DNA from: an uncultured Bacilli bacterium
Lineage (GTDB): Bacteria > Bacillota_I > Bacilli_A > RF39 > UBA660
DNA length: 10,537 bases
Reading direction: 5' to 3'
NCBI GenBank assembly: GCA_947625395.1
Contig: CANQOD010000028.1
Coordinates: 1-10,537, forward strand
Part shown: piece by piece, positions 1-7,032 of the stretch
Numbering within the stretch: the stretch's first letter is position 1
Layout: each line of letters begins with the position of its first letter
Position numbers and translations under genes: made by a program
Notes under the pieces: model-generated
The model's database searches: none
What the model was told of the DNA's origin: nothing
The model's input: the letters and a program-made list of their open reading frames with translations, nothing else

Positions 1-2
1 CA

Positions 3-1172
3 AAACCAGAGGAAGAAGTGAAAATGGCAGATATCTTACAGATGTGGGTGTGGATCCCTCGATACAGTTATACGATCAAGAGTGAAGACGGACAAAATTA
101 TTATGGGAAGAAAGAGGCGGGTAGAAGTGACAATCCAAGTCAATTATTACCCGGAGAGATAGACGTTAAGTTTATTGGTGTTACAGATAAAGATGAGAAT
201 GGAAGTGCCCAATATACAGGAGAAACAGCTATAAATTGGTATACACCACCCGGATTTACTTTTGGAGGAAAAGAACTTTCAGGAATCTGGATAGGCAAAT
301 TTGAAACGGGATATAGTAGTGGCGATGGAACCGGAGCAGGTGCAGCAAATGTAGAAGCGGCACAAGTTGATGTTGTAGAACCAAATCGAATGATTATTAA
401 GCCAAATGTATATAGTTGGCGAAATATTCGCGTGTCAACGTTGGATTTAGTATCACGACAAATAACAGAAGAAAGCAATATCTTTGGCTTTAATCAAAAT
501 ATCTATGATAGTCATGCAATAAAGGTAAGTGAATGGGCATTGATATCCTATCTTACGCAAAGCAAATATGGTAAATATGGAAATAGTTTATATAGTGGAG
601 CGAATAAGGAAGTGTATATCAATAATTATAATTTCTATACGACAGGTTGTTCAGCAGGTGAACCATCAGCAAGAGATTCAAATACTTGTACTTATCAATA
701 CGACAATTTGGTAAATCAAGGTGGAGGTCAAGGTTATGCTGGAGCAGGGGCTAGTTCAACAGGGAATATTACAGGAATTTATGATATTTCAGGAGGCGCA
801 TGGGAATATGTAATGGGCGTGTATGAAAAGCATTCTGGAAATACAAAAGATCAAAATTCAGGATATACAGGACTTTTAGAAGATGGAACGACTTTTACAG
901 GTTTAGCATGGCCAGATGAAAAATACTATGATCTTTATACAAGTACCGACCTAAAAACAGCCTGTGGAGGAAATCCTTGTAAAGGCCATGCCTTAAATGA
1001 AACGATGGCTTGGTACAAAGATAATACTGTCATGTTGAATACAACAAATCCATGGTTTCGTCGTGGTGTTAATCGTAATAATTCTGTCCTTGCAGGCATT
1101 TTTTCATATAATTTTGCAGATGGCGATGTTCATATTGACTATTCCTTCCGTCAAGTTTTAACGCCAATGTAA
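3..1172 (+). CDS. Surface protein with FGE/C-type-lectin-like C-terminal domain (5' end outside window)
   Basis: C-terminal ~390 residues of an exported surface protein. The frame is open from the window edge, and the next copy shows that about 230 N-terminal residues (anchor and Ig-like domain) should precede it. Visible parts in order: the block QMWVWIPRYSYTI, a PPGFTF segment, a Ser/Gly/Ala-rich stretch, YLTQSKYGKYG, two cysteine pairs (TGCSAG...NTC; TACGGNPC) that could form extracellular disulfides, GGAWEYVMGVY, and a terminal FRQVL. GG-x-WE-x-VMG and the ending RG-x(n)-N-x(n)-AG-F...FR match the formylglycine-generating-enzyme/C-type-lectin fold that phages and gut bacteria use as a binding domain. 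There is no LPXTG motif or C-terminal hydrophobic tail. By hand count it is about 80% identical to the second copy over ~165 residues before the variable end. It is probably a ligand-binding or adhesion protein; the ligand is unknown. Confidence 0.8.
   Translation, partial: KPEEEVKMADILQMWVWIPRYSYTIKSEDGQNYYGKKEAGRSDNPSQLLPGEIDVKFIGVTDKDENGSAQYTGETAINWYTPPGFTFGGKELSGIWIGKFETGYSSGDGTGAGAANVEAAQVDVVEPNRMIIKPNVYSWRNIRVSTLDLVSRQITEESNIFGFNQNIYDSHAIKVSEWALISYLTQSKYGKYGNSLYSGANKEVYINNYNFYTTGCSAGEPSARDSNTCTYQYDNLVNQGGGQGYAGAGASSTGNITGIYDISGGAWEYVMGVYEKHSGNTKDQNSGYTGLLEDGTTFTGLAWPDEKYYDLYTSTDLKTACGGNPCKGHALNETMAWYKDNTVMLNTTNPWFRRGVNRNNSVLAGIFSYNFADGDVHIDYSFRQVLTPM
1059..1145 (+). other. Variable C-terminal segment of copy 1 (NNY-codon rich)
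   Basis: These 29 codons lie between the conserved Trp-Phe and Phe-Arg-Gln-Val-Leu. Compared with 2988-3074, 17 of 29 residues differ, although the rest of the domain is about 80% identical. All but three codons end in T or C, while the gene body often uses A-ending codons. Paired changes are mostly at codon positions 1 and 2 (CGT/TAT, TCT/GTT, CTT/ACT, TTT/GAT). This is the pattern left when AAY template codons are mutagenised at adenines, as in diversity-generating retroelement (DGR) target genes. No template repeat or reverse transcriptase is in this window. Confidence 0.5.
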
Positions 1173-1184
1173 AAATGCGGATTC

Positions 1185-1252
1185 AGAATAAAACTGGGGG
1201 GGGGTAGTTTAAAAGATATAATGACATCAGAATGAGGGTGTCATGAATGAAA
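1185..1252 (+). promoter_or_regulatory. Poly-G (G9) promoter/start module, copy A of a distant repeat
   Basis: A consensus TATAAT (-10) lies at 1217-1222. A run of nine G (1196-1204) covers the place where the -35 box or spacer should be. The Shine-Dalgarno GAGGG is at 1234-1238, 8 nt before the ATG at 1247. The whole 68-base block recurs at 10460-10526, identical apart from one G. G-tracts between -35 and -10 are known to cause phase-variable transcription by slipped-strand mispairing (Neisseria porA is a classic case). The difference in tract length within one genome fits that. I see no good -35 hexamer at the current spacing, so this could be a low-expression state. Confidence 0.75.
1221..1244. 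promoter_or_regulatory. Inverted repeat ATGACA-n12-TGTCAT over -10/RBS
   Basis: A perfect 6-bp inverted repeat, or 8 bp allowing one G-T pair, begins in the last bases of the -10 box and ends just before the start codon. The Shine-Dalgarno lies inside it. It is conserved in the second module at 10495-10518. Because the left arm lies at or before the likely transcription start, it fits a protein operator better than an RNA hairpin. Confidence 0.4.
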
Positions 1253-2047
1253 AAAAGAAGAAAGTTTGAAAAAAGTTATCTGATTGTGCTTGGCATCATC
1301 AGTCTTTTTTTACTTGTTGGATACTCGAGTTATGCCCTGTTCACAGTCAAAAAAGAAAATAAAGAAGCGATTCGCATTGTGACAGGAACCTTAACGGGAA
1401 CACTCACTTCAGAAGATAGTGCTTTTCAAGACAATAAAATTACAGTGGATGCGAATACTAAGAAAGAGATTACAATCACACTTACGAATAATAATTCTAT
1501 TCAAGCAAAATTAAACTTCTATTACTTAGATAATATCAGTGAGAAAGTGCATATTAATTATTATAAAGATACACCAAATAAGCCGCCTACCAAAGAGGGG
1601 ATTATCTTAGACCAAGGCATAAGTGAAAGCTATCATTTAAGGATTTATAATTTAACAAATTCAAGTGTCACAGTGGAATTTAGAAGTGATGGAGGATTAG
1701 CAAATAAAGAGTTAGCATTTTCAAAAAATGGAAGACTCATTGAGGGAATTGTAGTAGAAGTAGAAGAACCAGCAACGAATATGATCCCAGTTGTATATGA
1801 TGGAAGTAAATGGGTAAAGACCAGTTATAATCAAGGAAACTGGTATGACTATGATAAACAAGAGTGGGCGAATGCGGTGACGGTAACATCTGGAACTCGC
1901 GCAAATTATCAAAAAGCTAGTAATGGAACCGAAGTGAAGATGGATGATATTTTGCAGATGTGGGTGTGGATCCCAAGATACAGTTATACGATTAAGAGTG
2001 AGAATGGACAAGATTACTATGGCAAGAAAGAGGAGGGAAGAGGATAA
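1247..2047 (+). CDS. N-terminal half of frameshifted exported surface protein
   Basis: Start chosen at ATG 1247 because GAGGG lies 8 nt upstream; the overlapping ATG at 1243 opens a frame that stops after eight codons. Residues 1-12 are strongly basic, and residues ~11-31 form one hydrophobic segment ending YSSYALFT, like the signal/anchor of TasA/camelysin-type proteins. Residues ~40-168 are a beta-rich Ig-like domain, with SVTVEFRSDGGL preceding the usual NK-x-L strand. A linker follows (MIPVVYDGSKW, WYDYDKQEWANAV), then the conserved QMWVWIPRYSYTI block. Translation ends at TAA 2045-2047. Copy 1 reads on at the same place, and alignment shows that 2 nt are missing around 2042. As it stands the product is a 266-aa anchored stub without its binding domain. 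Confidence 0.75.
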   Translation: MKKRRKFEKSYLIVLGIISLFLLVGYSSYALFTVKKENKEAIRIVTGTLTGTLTSEDSAFQDNKITVDANTKKEITITLTNNNSIQAKLNFYYLDNISEKVHINYYKDTPNKPPTKEGIILDQGISESYHLRIYNLTNSSVTVEFRSDGGLANKELAFSKNGRLIEGIVVEVEEPATNMIPVVYDGSKWVKTSYNQGNWYDYDKQEWANAVTVTSGTRANYQKASNGTEVKMDDILQMWVWIPRYSYTIKSENGQDYYGKKEEGRG

Positions 2048-3104
2048 TCCAAGTCAATTATTACCAGGCGAAATCGATGTAAAATTTATCGATGTCGCAG
2101 ATAAAGATGAGAATGGTTCTGCCCAATACACAGGAAAATATGCGAAGAATTGGTACACACCACCTGGGTTTACCTTTGGAGAAGAGGAACTTTCAGGGAT
2201 TTGGGTCGGCAAATTTGAGACAGGATATAGTAGTGGAGAAGGGACGGGTGTTGGAGCTGCAAGTGTAACAGCTGCACAGAGTGATACGGAAGAACCAAAT
2301 AAAGCGATTATCAAACCGAATGTGTATAGTTGGAGAATGATTCGTGTATCAACACTTGATTTAGTTTCAAGACGAATGACAGAATCAGGCAATGTCTTTG
2401 GATTTGACCAAAGCACCTATGATAGTCATGCGATGAAGAATACAGAATGGGCACTTATCAGTTATCTTACGCAAAGCAAATATGGAAAGTATGGAAATTT
2501 CCTCTACAATGGAGCCAATAAAGAAGTCTATATGAACAATAATTCTAATTTTGTAACCGGTTGTTCCTCAGGCTTGCCAAGTGCCTCTGCTGTTGCAGTT
2601 TGTACCAATCAATATAGCGTAATGAACAGTCAAGGAAGTGGGAAAGGCTATGCTGGAGCCGGTGCAAGTACGACAGGAAATATTAGCGGAATCTATGATA
2701 TCAATGGTGGTGGAATGGAGTATATGATGGGTGTTTTAACATATAATAATCAAAAATATTCAGGAAATACAAAAAGTTTAAATTCTGGTTTTGAGGGATT
2801 GTTAGGAGATGGAAATATCTTTACTGAAAATGCAAGACCATGGCCCGAAGACAAATATTATAATGCTTATATTACAAGTAGCCCATTAATTGCTTGTAAT
2901 GGTCCTTGTAAAGGCCATGCCTTAAATGAAACAGGAGGCTGGTATGGTGATGTTGCTAATACAGTGTTATACACGTATCCATGGTTTGTTAGGGGTGGTA
3001 ACTATAATAATGTTAATACTGCTGGTATATTTTCTTATGCTGATACTTATGGTTTTGCTTATAACGTCTGTGCTTTCCGCCAAGTCCTCGTTCCTCTTGC
3101 TTAA
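2043..3104 (+). pseudogene. Out-of-frame C-terminal half of the second surface protein
   Basis: Continuation of the gene starting at 1247, shifted to another frame by a 2-nt deletion; this frame is open back to 1944. It carries NPSQLLPGEIDVKF, PPGFTFG, YLTQSKYGKYGN, cysteine pairs (TGCSSG...VC; IACNGPC), GGGMEYMMGVL and the final WFVRGGNYNNVNTAGIFSY...FRQVLVPLA. The last part is the FGE/C-type-lectin core. No Shine-Dalgarno plus ATG suited to independent translation is visible near the shift. The half has no further disruptions, so the lesion is recent, reversible, or a sequencing error. The surrounding purine-only stretch (2024-2044) might slip. A 30-base stretch at 2903-2932 is identical to 974-1003 in copy 1. 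Confidence 0.7.
2988..3074 (+). other. Variable C-terminal segment of copy 2 (NNY-codon rich)
   Basis: Counterpart of 1059-1145 and the same length, with no gaps. All codons but AGG and ATA end in T or C, and the central AGIFSY is unchanged between copies. The codon style differs clearly from the upstream part of the same gene. Some third positions also differ between the copies (AAT/AAC, GGC/GGT), so the two were not copied recently from one identical template unless those template bases were adenines. Confidence 0.5.
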
Positions 3105-3116
3105 ATAAATTAAAGT

Positions 3117-3157
3117 AAAAAGGCTCAAAAATAGAGTTCTTTTTTTTGCCCTTTTTT
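3117..3157 (+). terminator. Probable intrinsic terminator after surface genes
   Basis: AAAAAGGC at 3117-3124 can pair with GCCCTTTTT at 3148-3156, with one bulged C. A T-rich run follows, 12 nt after the stop codon of the surface gene. The loop is long and the stem is mostly A-T, so it is a modest candidate. Confidence 0.45.
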
Positions 3158-3187
3158 AATACGCTTTTATAGAAAGGAGAAAAGGAT

Positions 3188-3367
3188 ATGGAGAATCAAA
3201 TTGCTGTAAATCAAGAAGCAATCAATCATCCGCTTTCAAAAGAATATTTGCTTTTAAAATTGAGAATTACTTTCAATAAAGAACTCTACGAAAAAGAACT
3301 GATTTCTTATGATATTTATTCTCGTATGCAACAGTTTTTACTTCATAAAATGGACATTTTACCATAG
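3188..3367 (+). CDS. 59-aa small protein upstream of recombinase
   Basis: Starts at ATG with AAAGGAG (3173-3179) 8 nt upstream and ends in TAG, 16 nt before the recombinase start, so the two are probably co-transcribed. The protein is charged and helical with no membrane segment. Its second half, LRITFNKELYEKELIS followed by YDIYSRMQQFLL, has the look of a SHOCT-like helical hairpin (short-chain 'L-Y-E-K-G-L-I-T-E-E-E-Y' style), found in small proteins paired with recombinases on mobile elements. It might act as an accessory or directionality factor for the recombinase. That is inference from position; the family match is weak. Confidence 0.65.
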   Translation: MENQIAVNQEAINHPLSKEYLLLKLRITFNKELYEKELISYDIYSRMQQFLLHKMDILP

Positions 3368-3383
3368 AAAAGAGAGGATAAAA

Positions 3384-5012
3384 ATGGATATTCTAAAAGC
3401 AAGACAAGAATTAATTCAAGGAAAAACAATTTACGATATGCCTTTACGAGTTGTTGACTATGGGCGTGTATCTACAGATAAAGATGAACAGATGAATTCA
3501 TTAGAAAATCAAGCTCATTACTTTCAAGATATGATTGGAAATGTAAAAAATTGGAAACATGTTGCCAGTTATCGTGATGAGGGAATTAGTGGTACACAAG
3601 TTTGGAAACGAGAACAATTCTTAAAAATGATTGATGAAGCAAGACTTGGAAAAATCGATATGATTGTAACCAAAGAAGTGTCAAGATTTGCAAGGAACAC
3701 CATCGATAGCATTCAATATACTCAGTTGTTATTACAATATGGAGTCATTGTCTTTTTTATTTCAGATAATATCAATACCATTTATCCAGATAGTGAGTTT
3801 CGCCTCACATTAATGGCTTCCATGGCGCAAGATGAAGTAAGAAAGCTGTCCGAACGTGTCAAGTTTGGTATCCGAAGAAGTATTCAAGATAGAAAAGTAG
3901 GGGGTGGTGGCCTTTACGGATATGATAAAAAAGATTGTCAATTAACCATTAATCACCAAGAAGCTCCAGGGGTAAAGTTGTTGTTTACTTTGTATGCTTC
4001 AGGAGAATATGGCTTTAAAAAAATTGGTGAAAAATTAAAAGCAGCTGGTTATGTCACAAGAAAAGGAAAAACGTTTAGTGATACGACTTTAAAAAAAATG
4101 CTCACGAATCCTAGATATAAAGGCTGGTACACTGCGAACATGAGTGAAGTGGAAGATTACAAAACGCATAAAAAGAAAAAGAAACCAAAAGAAGAATGGA
4201 TTTCCTACAAAGATGAAACAGGTCATGTCCCCGCCATTGTAGAAGAAGAACTTTGGAATCGCGCCAATCAAATTCATGAAGAACGTCTAGCTAGATGGAA
4301 TAAAAATGTTTTAAATAAAGAATTCTATTTAGAAAATAGGAGTTATACATCAAAGCTGATTTGTGTTGAACATCAAGCCCATTTTGTCCGAACAGCCAGT
4401 GGTAAACGAAAAGCAAATCCTGTTTGGCAGTGTAATCTTTATTTAAGACATGGAAAAAAAGCATGCGAAACTCCAATTTTAAAGGAACAGGTATTAGATT
4501 GCATTTTTAAAGAGATATTAGAACCTGTTCTTGAAAAGAAAGAAGAATTTTTAAAGCTGATATTGCAAGATTATCAACATCTTTATCAAGAAGTGAAAAC
4601 ACAGGTGACAAAAACAACTTATCTAGAAAAGATGTGTAATAAAAAAAAGGCTCAAGCAAGACTTTTAGATGCCTATGTCCGAGGGATGATTGAAGATGCT
4701 GATTTTATCGAGAAAAAACAACAGTTGACAAGTGAGATAGAACATCTTCAAAAAACTTATTCCTCTCAAGCAAGCTCTTCTTCCTTTCATTCAAACTTGA
4801 TAGCCATTCAAAATTACCTCAAAGATGCGTTGACTATTGAAAAGCATATTGGAACCTATTTTCATTTATTTGTTCGCCAAGTCCTTATACGCAAAATGGA
4901 AGAAGATAGAAAACGGCTTCATTTGCAAATCTTTTTTCAGTTTCAAAAAGAGCCCAAAGAAGTGCTTGTGGATTTGCATGATAAGGAACCTTCTTATTTT
5001 TTTCTCTTTTAA
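3384..5012 (+). CDS. Large serine recombinase (site-specific integrase/resolvase family)
   Basis: 542 aa, cytoplasmic; cuts and rejoins DNA through a 5'-phosphoserine link. Start set at ATG 3384 because GAGAGGA (3372-3378) lies 5 nt upstream. The open frame extends to 3309 but has no ribosome site there. Residues ~20-165 are the catalytic domain: YGRVST with nucleophile Ser30, the DEGISGT block, and TKEVSRFARN with the usual arginines. Residues ~175-300 are the recombinase DNA-binding domain (GGGGLYGY, GFKKIGEKL, ML-x-NPRYKGW). A zinc-ribbon-like region carries C327, H330, C350 and C361. Residues ~400-480 are a charged coiled-coil region. All expected parts are present, so it is likely active. 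It sits at the very end of the inserted DNA, next to a broken PBP gene, as integrases often do next to att sites. Its target could be excision, integration or inversion. Confidence 0.92.
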   Translation: MDILKARQELIQGKTIYDMPLRVVDYGRVSTDKDEQMNSLENQAHYFQDMIGNVKNWKHVASYRDEGISGTQVWKREQFLKMIDEARLGKIDMIVTKEVSRFARNTIDSIQYTQLLLQYGVIVFFISDNINTIYPDSEFRLTLMASMAQDEVRKLSERVKFGIRRSIQDRKVGGGGLYGYDKKDCQLTINHQEAPGVKLLFTLYASGEYGFKKIGEKLKAAGYVTRKGKTFSDTTLKKMLTNPRYKGWYTANMSEVEDYKTHKKKKKPKEEWISYKDETGHVPAIVEEELWNRANQIHEERLARWNKNVLNKEFYLENRSYTSKLICVEHQAHFVRTASGKRKANPVWQCNLYLRHGKKACETPILKEQVLDCIFKEILEPVLEKKEEFLKLILQDYQHLYQEVKTQVTKTTYLEKMCNKKKAQARLLDAYVRGMIEDADFIEKKQQLTSEIEHLQKTYSSQASSSSFHSNLIAIQNYLKDALTIEKHIGTYFHLFVRQVLIRKMEEDRKRLHLQIFFQFQKEPKEVLVDLHDKEPSYFFLF

Positions 5013-5040
5013 AGTCTCTCTTGCTGTTTGATAAGGAACC
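4979..5040. repeat. 12-bp direct repeat at the recombinase/PBP junction
   Basis: TGATAAGGAACC occurs at 4979-4990, inside the recombinase 3' end, and again at 5029-5040, straddling the point where PBP homology starts. The copies are 50 bp apart. They may be recombinase-binding motifs or remnants of att half-sites. Serine integrases need only a 2-bp core, so the exact crossover cannot be read from one end. Confidence 0.5.
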
Positions 5041-5900
5041 CAGGCTTTGTAAAGATGGGGCAACTTTTAGGAAAAGAAAAACTCTTTGCTTATTTGGATT
5101 TATTTGGCTTTGGAGAAAAGACTGGGATTGACTTGAATGGCGAGGGCACAGGAATTCTTTTTCCTCTTGAAAAAGTTGGAAATGTTGAACTAGCTACAAC
5201 TGCTTTTGGACAAGGGATTTCTGTGACACCAATTCAACAAGTTCGAGCCATCTCAGCAGTCTTAAATGGAGGAGAACTATTAAGGCCTTATGTCGTCAAG
5301 GCGATTGAAGAACCCGAAACAGGCAATGTGCTTTTCCAAAATAAGAAAAAGGTCATTCGAAAAACAATTAGTGAAGAAACATCTAAAACGATGCGCATGG
5401 CCCTTGAAAGCGTTGTTGCATTAGGTGGAGGAAAAGCGGCATATATTGATGGCTATCGTATTGGTGGGAAAACAGGAACTGCACAAAAAGTAGAAAATGG
5501 TGCTTATTTAGTGAACAATTACATTATGTCTTTTGTAGGGATTGTTCCCTCCAATGATCCACAGGCAGTTTTGTATATTGCGATTGACAATCCGAAAAAA
5601 ACAGCCCTTTTATCTAGCTATACGACCACACCAGTCGCAAGACGTATTCTACTAGACATTATTGAAGCTCTTCATATTGAAAAACAAGAGGGTGGAATTG
5701 AAAAAGATTACATATGGAGTGATAAAGTGTATTATCAAGTGCCAAATGTAATTGGAAAAAGCAAGGAGGAGGCAACTAAGCTTTTGGAAAAGTTCCACGT
5801 CGAGTATGCCGGAAGTGGTAATACAATTCTAAGTCAATCACCGGAAGGAGATGAGCGCATAGAAGAAGGGGCAACCGTCAAATTATTGCTGGGTGATTAA
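5031..5900 (+). pseudogene. 3' half of FtsI/SpoVD-type penicillin-binding protein, broken at the SxN motif
   Basis: About 289 residues of a class B PBP, the transpeptidase that cross-links septal or spore peptidoglycan outside the membrane. Homology begins at NPGFVKMGQLLGKEK, which in the family follows directly on the catalytic Ser-x-Asn. The transmembrane segment, dimerisation domain, SxxK and the Ser of SxN are missing. Further on are FGFGEKTGIDLNGE, TAFGQGISVTP, GGKTGTAQK (the KTG motif) and a single C-terminal PASTA repeat (YYQVPNVIGKS...). There is no ribosome site before TTG 5028 or ATG 5055. The recombinase stop at 5010-5012 is in the same frame, 18 bases before the TTG. The reading frame has no stops or frameshifts over 870 nt, so the break is recent or the gene is restored in some cells. 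Position before mraY fits ftsI or spoVD; one PASTA repeat leans to spoVD-like. Confidence 0.85.
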
Positions 5901-5951
5901 TTGTCAAGTTGTGTCAATAAAACGAAATGCAGTGCTTCTAAAATTACTTTA

Positions 5952-5960
5952 TGATATACT
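5952..5960 (+). promoter_or_regulatory. Extended -10 promoter for mraY
   Basis: TG-A-TATACT forms an extended -10 element 23 nt before the mraY start. No good -35 is seen, which extended -10 promoters can do without. It would give a leader of about 17 nt and would keep mraY transcribed even though the upstream PBP gene is interrupted. Confidence 0.5.
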
Positions 5961-5983
5961 AAAACAAGAAATGGGGAAACCGT

Positions 5984-6964
5984 ATGTTATTACTTACAAA
6001 AGCAGTGTTTGCGGTGATGATTGGCTTTTTATCATCATCCGTTTTGGGACTTTTTTTAGTTCCTTTGCTCAAAAAAATGAAAGTTCGGCAACGGATTAGT
6101 ATTTTTGTAGGAGAAAATCATCGTAAAAAAGAGGGAACACCAACGATGGGTGGTTTGATATTTATTCTTCCAACTGTCTTGGTGACACTCTTCTTGCTTT
6201 TGACACAAAAGATTCCATATACAGATAATATCTTAATTGTTTTACTTGTCTTTGTAAGCTTTGCTGGAATAGGATTTTTAGATGATTTTTTATCTCTTAA
6301 GCGACATGATAATGAAGGACTTACGACTTATCAGAAACTCTTTTTTCAGATTGTTGTTTCAACTGTTTTCTTTTATATCTACATGCGAAATGGTGGTCAA
6401 ACATCGTGGGTGGTTGGAACGCTTCATATTGATTTGGAAATGGGTTGGCTTTATGGAATTTTCATTCTCTTCCTGTTAGTTGGAGCCTCGAATGCGGTCA
6501 ATCTAACCGATGGACTTGATGGCTTGGCAGGAGGACTTTCCGCAATTGCCTTTGTAGCTTTCAGTTTAATTTCATTTATGGTTGGATTTGAAGATTTAGG
6601 TGTTTTTTCATTGATTCTTGCTGGTTCATTAATAGGCTTTTTGGTTTTTAATACGTATCCAGCTCGCGTCTTTATGGGAGATACAGGAAGTCTTGCATTA
6701 GGAGGCGTGATGGCAAGTATTGCAATTTTAACGCATAGAGAACTGACCTTGGTTGTTGTAGCAGGTGTCTTTGTTATTGAAACACTTTCTGTGATTCTAC
6801 AAGTTTTTTGGATCAAAGTTTTCCATCATAAATTGTTTTTAATGACGCCGATTCATCATCACTTTGAAAAACTAGGCTGGAAAGAACGAGATATTGTGAA
6901 ACTCTTTTGGGTTTTTGGACTGATATTGGCTATGGCAGGCATCTTATTTGGTGTATGGCTATAA
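5984..6964 (+). CDS. mraY: Phospho-N-acetylmuramoyl-pentapeptide transferase (MraY)
   Basis: Transfers phospho-MurNAc-pentapeptide from UDP to undecaprenyl phosphate to make lipid I, the first membrane step of peptidoglycan synthesis. 326 aa, a normal length, with about ten hydrophobic segments. Signature motifs are all present: KKEGTPTMGG (~48-57), the DD pair D100/D101 in FLDDFLSLKR, NLTDGLDGLAGG with D176 and D179, FMGDTGS with D233, and the cytoplasmic PIHHHFEKLGW with HHH at 291-293. Start at ATG 5984, with GGGGA 6 nt upstream. It follows the broken PBP gene by 83 nt, in the usual dcw-cluster order, and has its own extended -10. The usual neighbour murD is not between it and ftsW. Confidence 0.97.
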   Translation: MLLLTKAVFAVMIGFLSSSVLGLFLVPLLKKMKVRQRISIFVGENHRKKEGTPTMGGLIFILPTVLVTLFLLLTQKIPYTDNILIVLLVFVSFAGIGFLDDFLSLKRHDNEGLTTYQKLFFQIVVSTVFFYIYMRNGGQTSWVVGTLHIDLEMGWLYGIFILFLLVGASNAVNLTDGLDGLAGGLSAIAFVAFSLISFMVGFEDLGVFSLILAGSLIGFLVFNTYPARVFMGDTGSLALGGVMASIAILTHRELTLVVVAGVFVIETLSVILQVFWIKVFHHKLFLMTPIHHHFEKLGWKERDIVKLFWVFGLILAMAGILFGVWL

Positions 6965-7032
6965 ACAAGACATTCTTTTACGAGGAGGGAATAAAATCCT
7001 TTCTTTTTTTATACAATAAATTAGGTGAGGAC

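Larger units (their letters stand above)
920..3104 (+). repeat. Tandem homologous repeats in surface gene pair, including identical 30-bp tract
   Basis: The 3' two thirds of the first gene (about 15-1172) is repeated directly at about 1931-3104, the two genes being tandem paralogues. The longest identical stretch I found is 30 bases at 974-1003 and 2903-2932, encoding PCKGHALNE, shortly before the variable ends. Such blocks can support gene conversion or unequal crossing-over between paralogues. Confidence 0.7.

Noticed and set aside
140..478. Antisense open frame opposite surface copy 1 (and its equivalent at 2054-2416)
   Set aside because: Mirror of the coding strand in conserved paralogues, with no ribosome site or protein-like motif.
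1243..1270. Alternative ATG at 1243 in the cassette
   Set aside because: Opens a frame that stops after eight codons; the ATG at 1247 has better ribosome-site spacing and the long frame.
3309..3383. N-terminal extension of the recombinase frame
   Set aside because: Overlaps the 59-aa gene, starts at TTG without a ribosome site, and precedes the normal catalytic-domain start.
4980..5060. Functional recombinase-PBP fusion by stop readthrough, since both share a frame
   Set aside because: One chance in three by accident, no readthrough context seen, and recombination between the 12-bp repeats would shift the frame.
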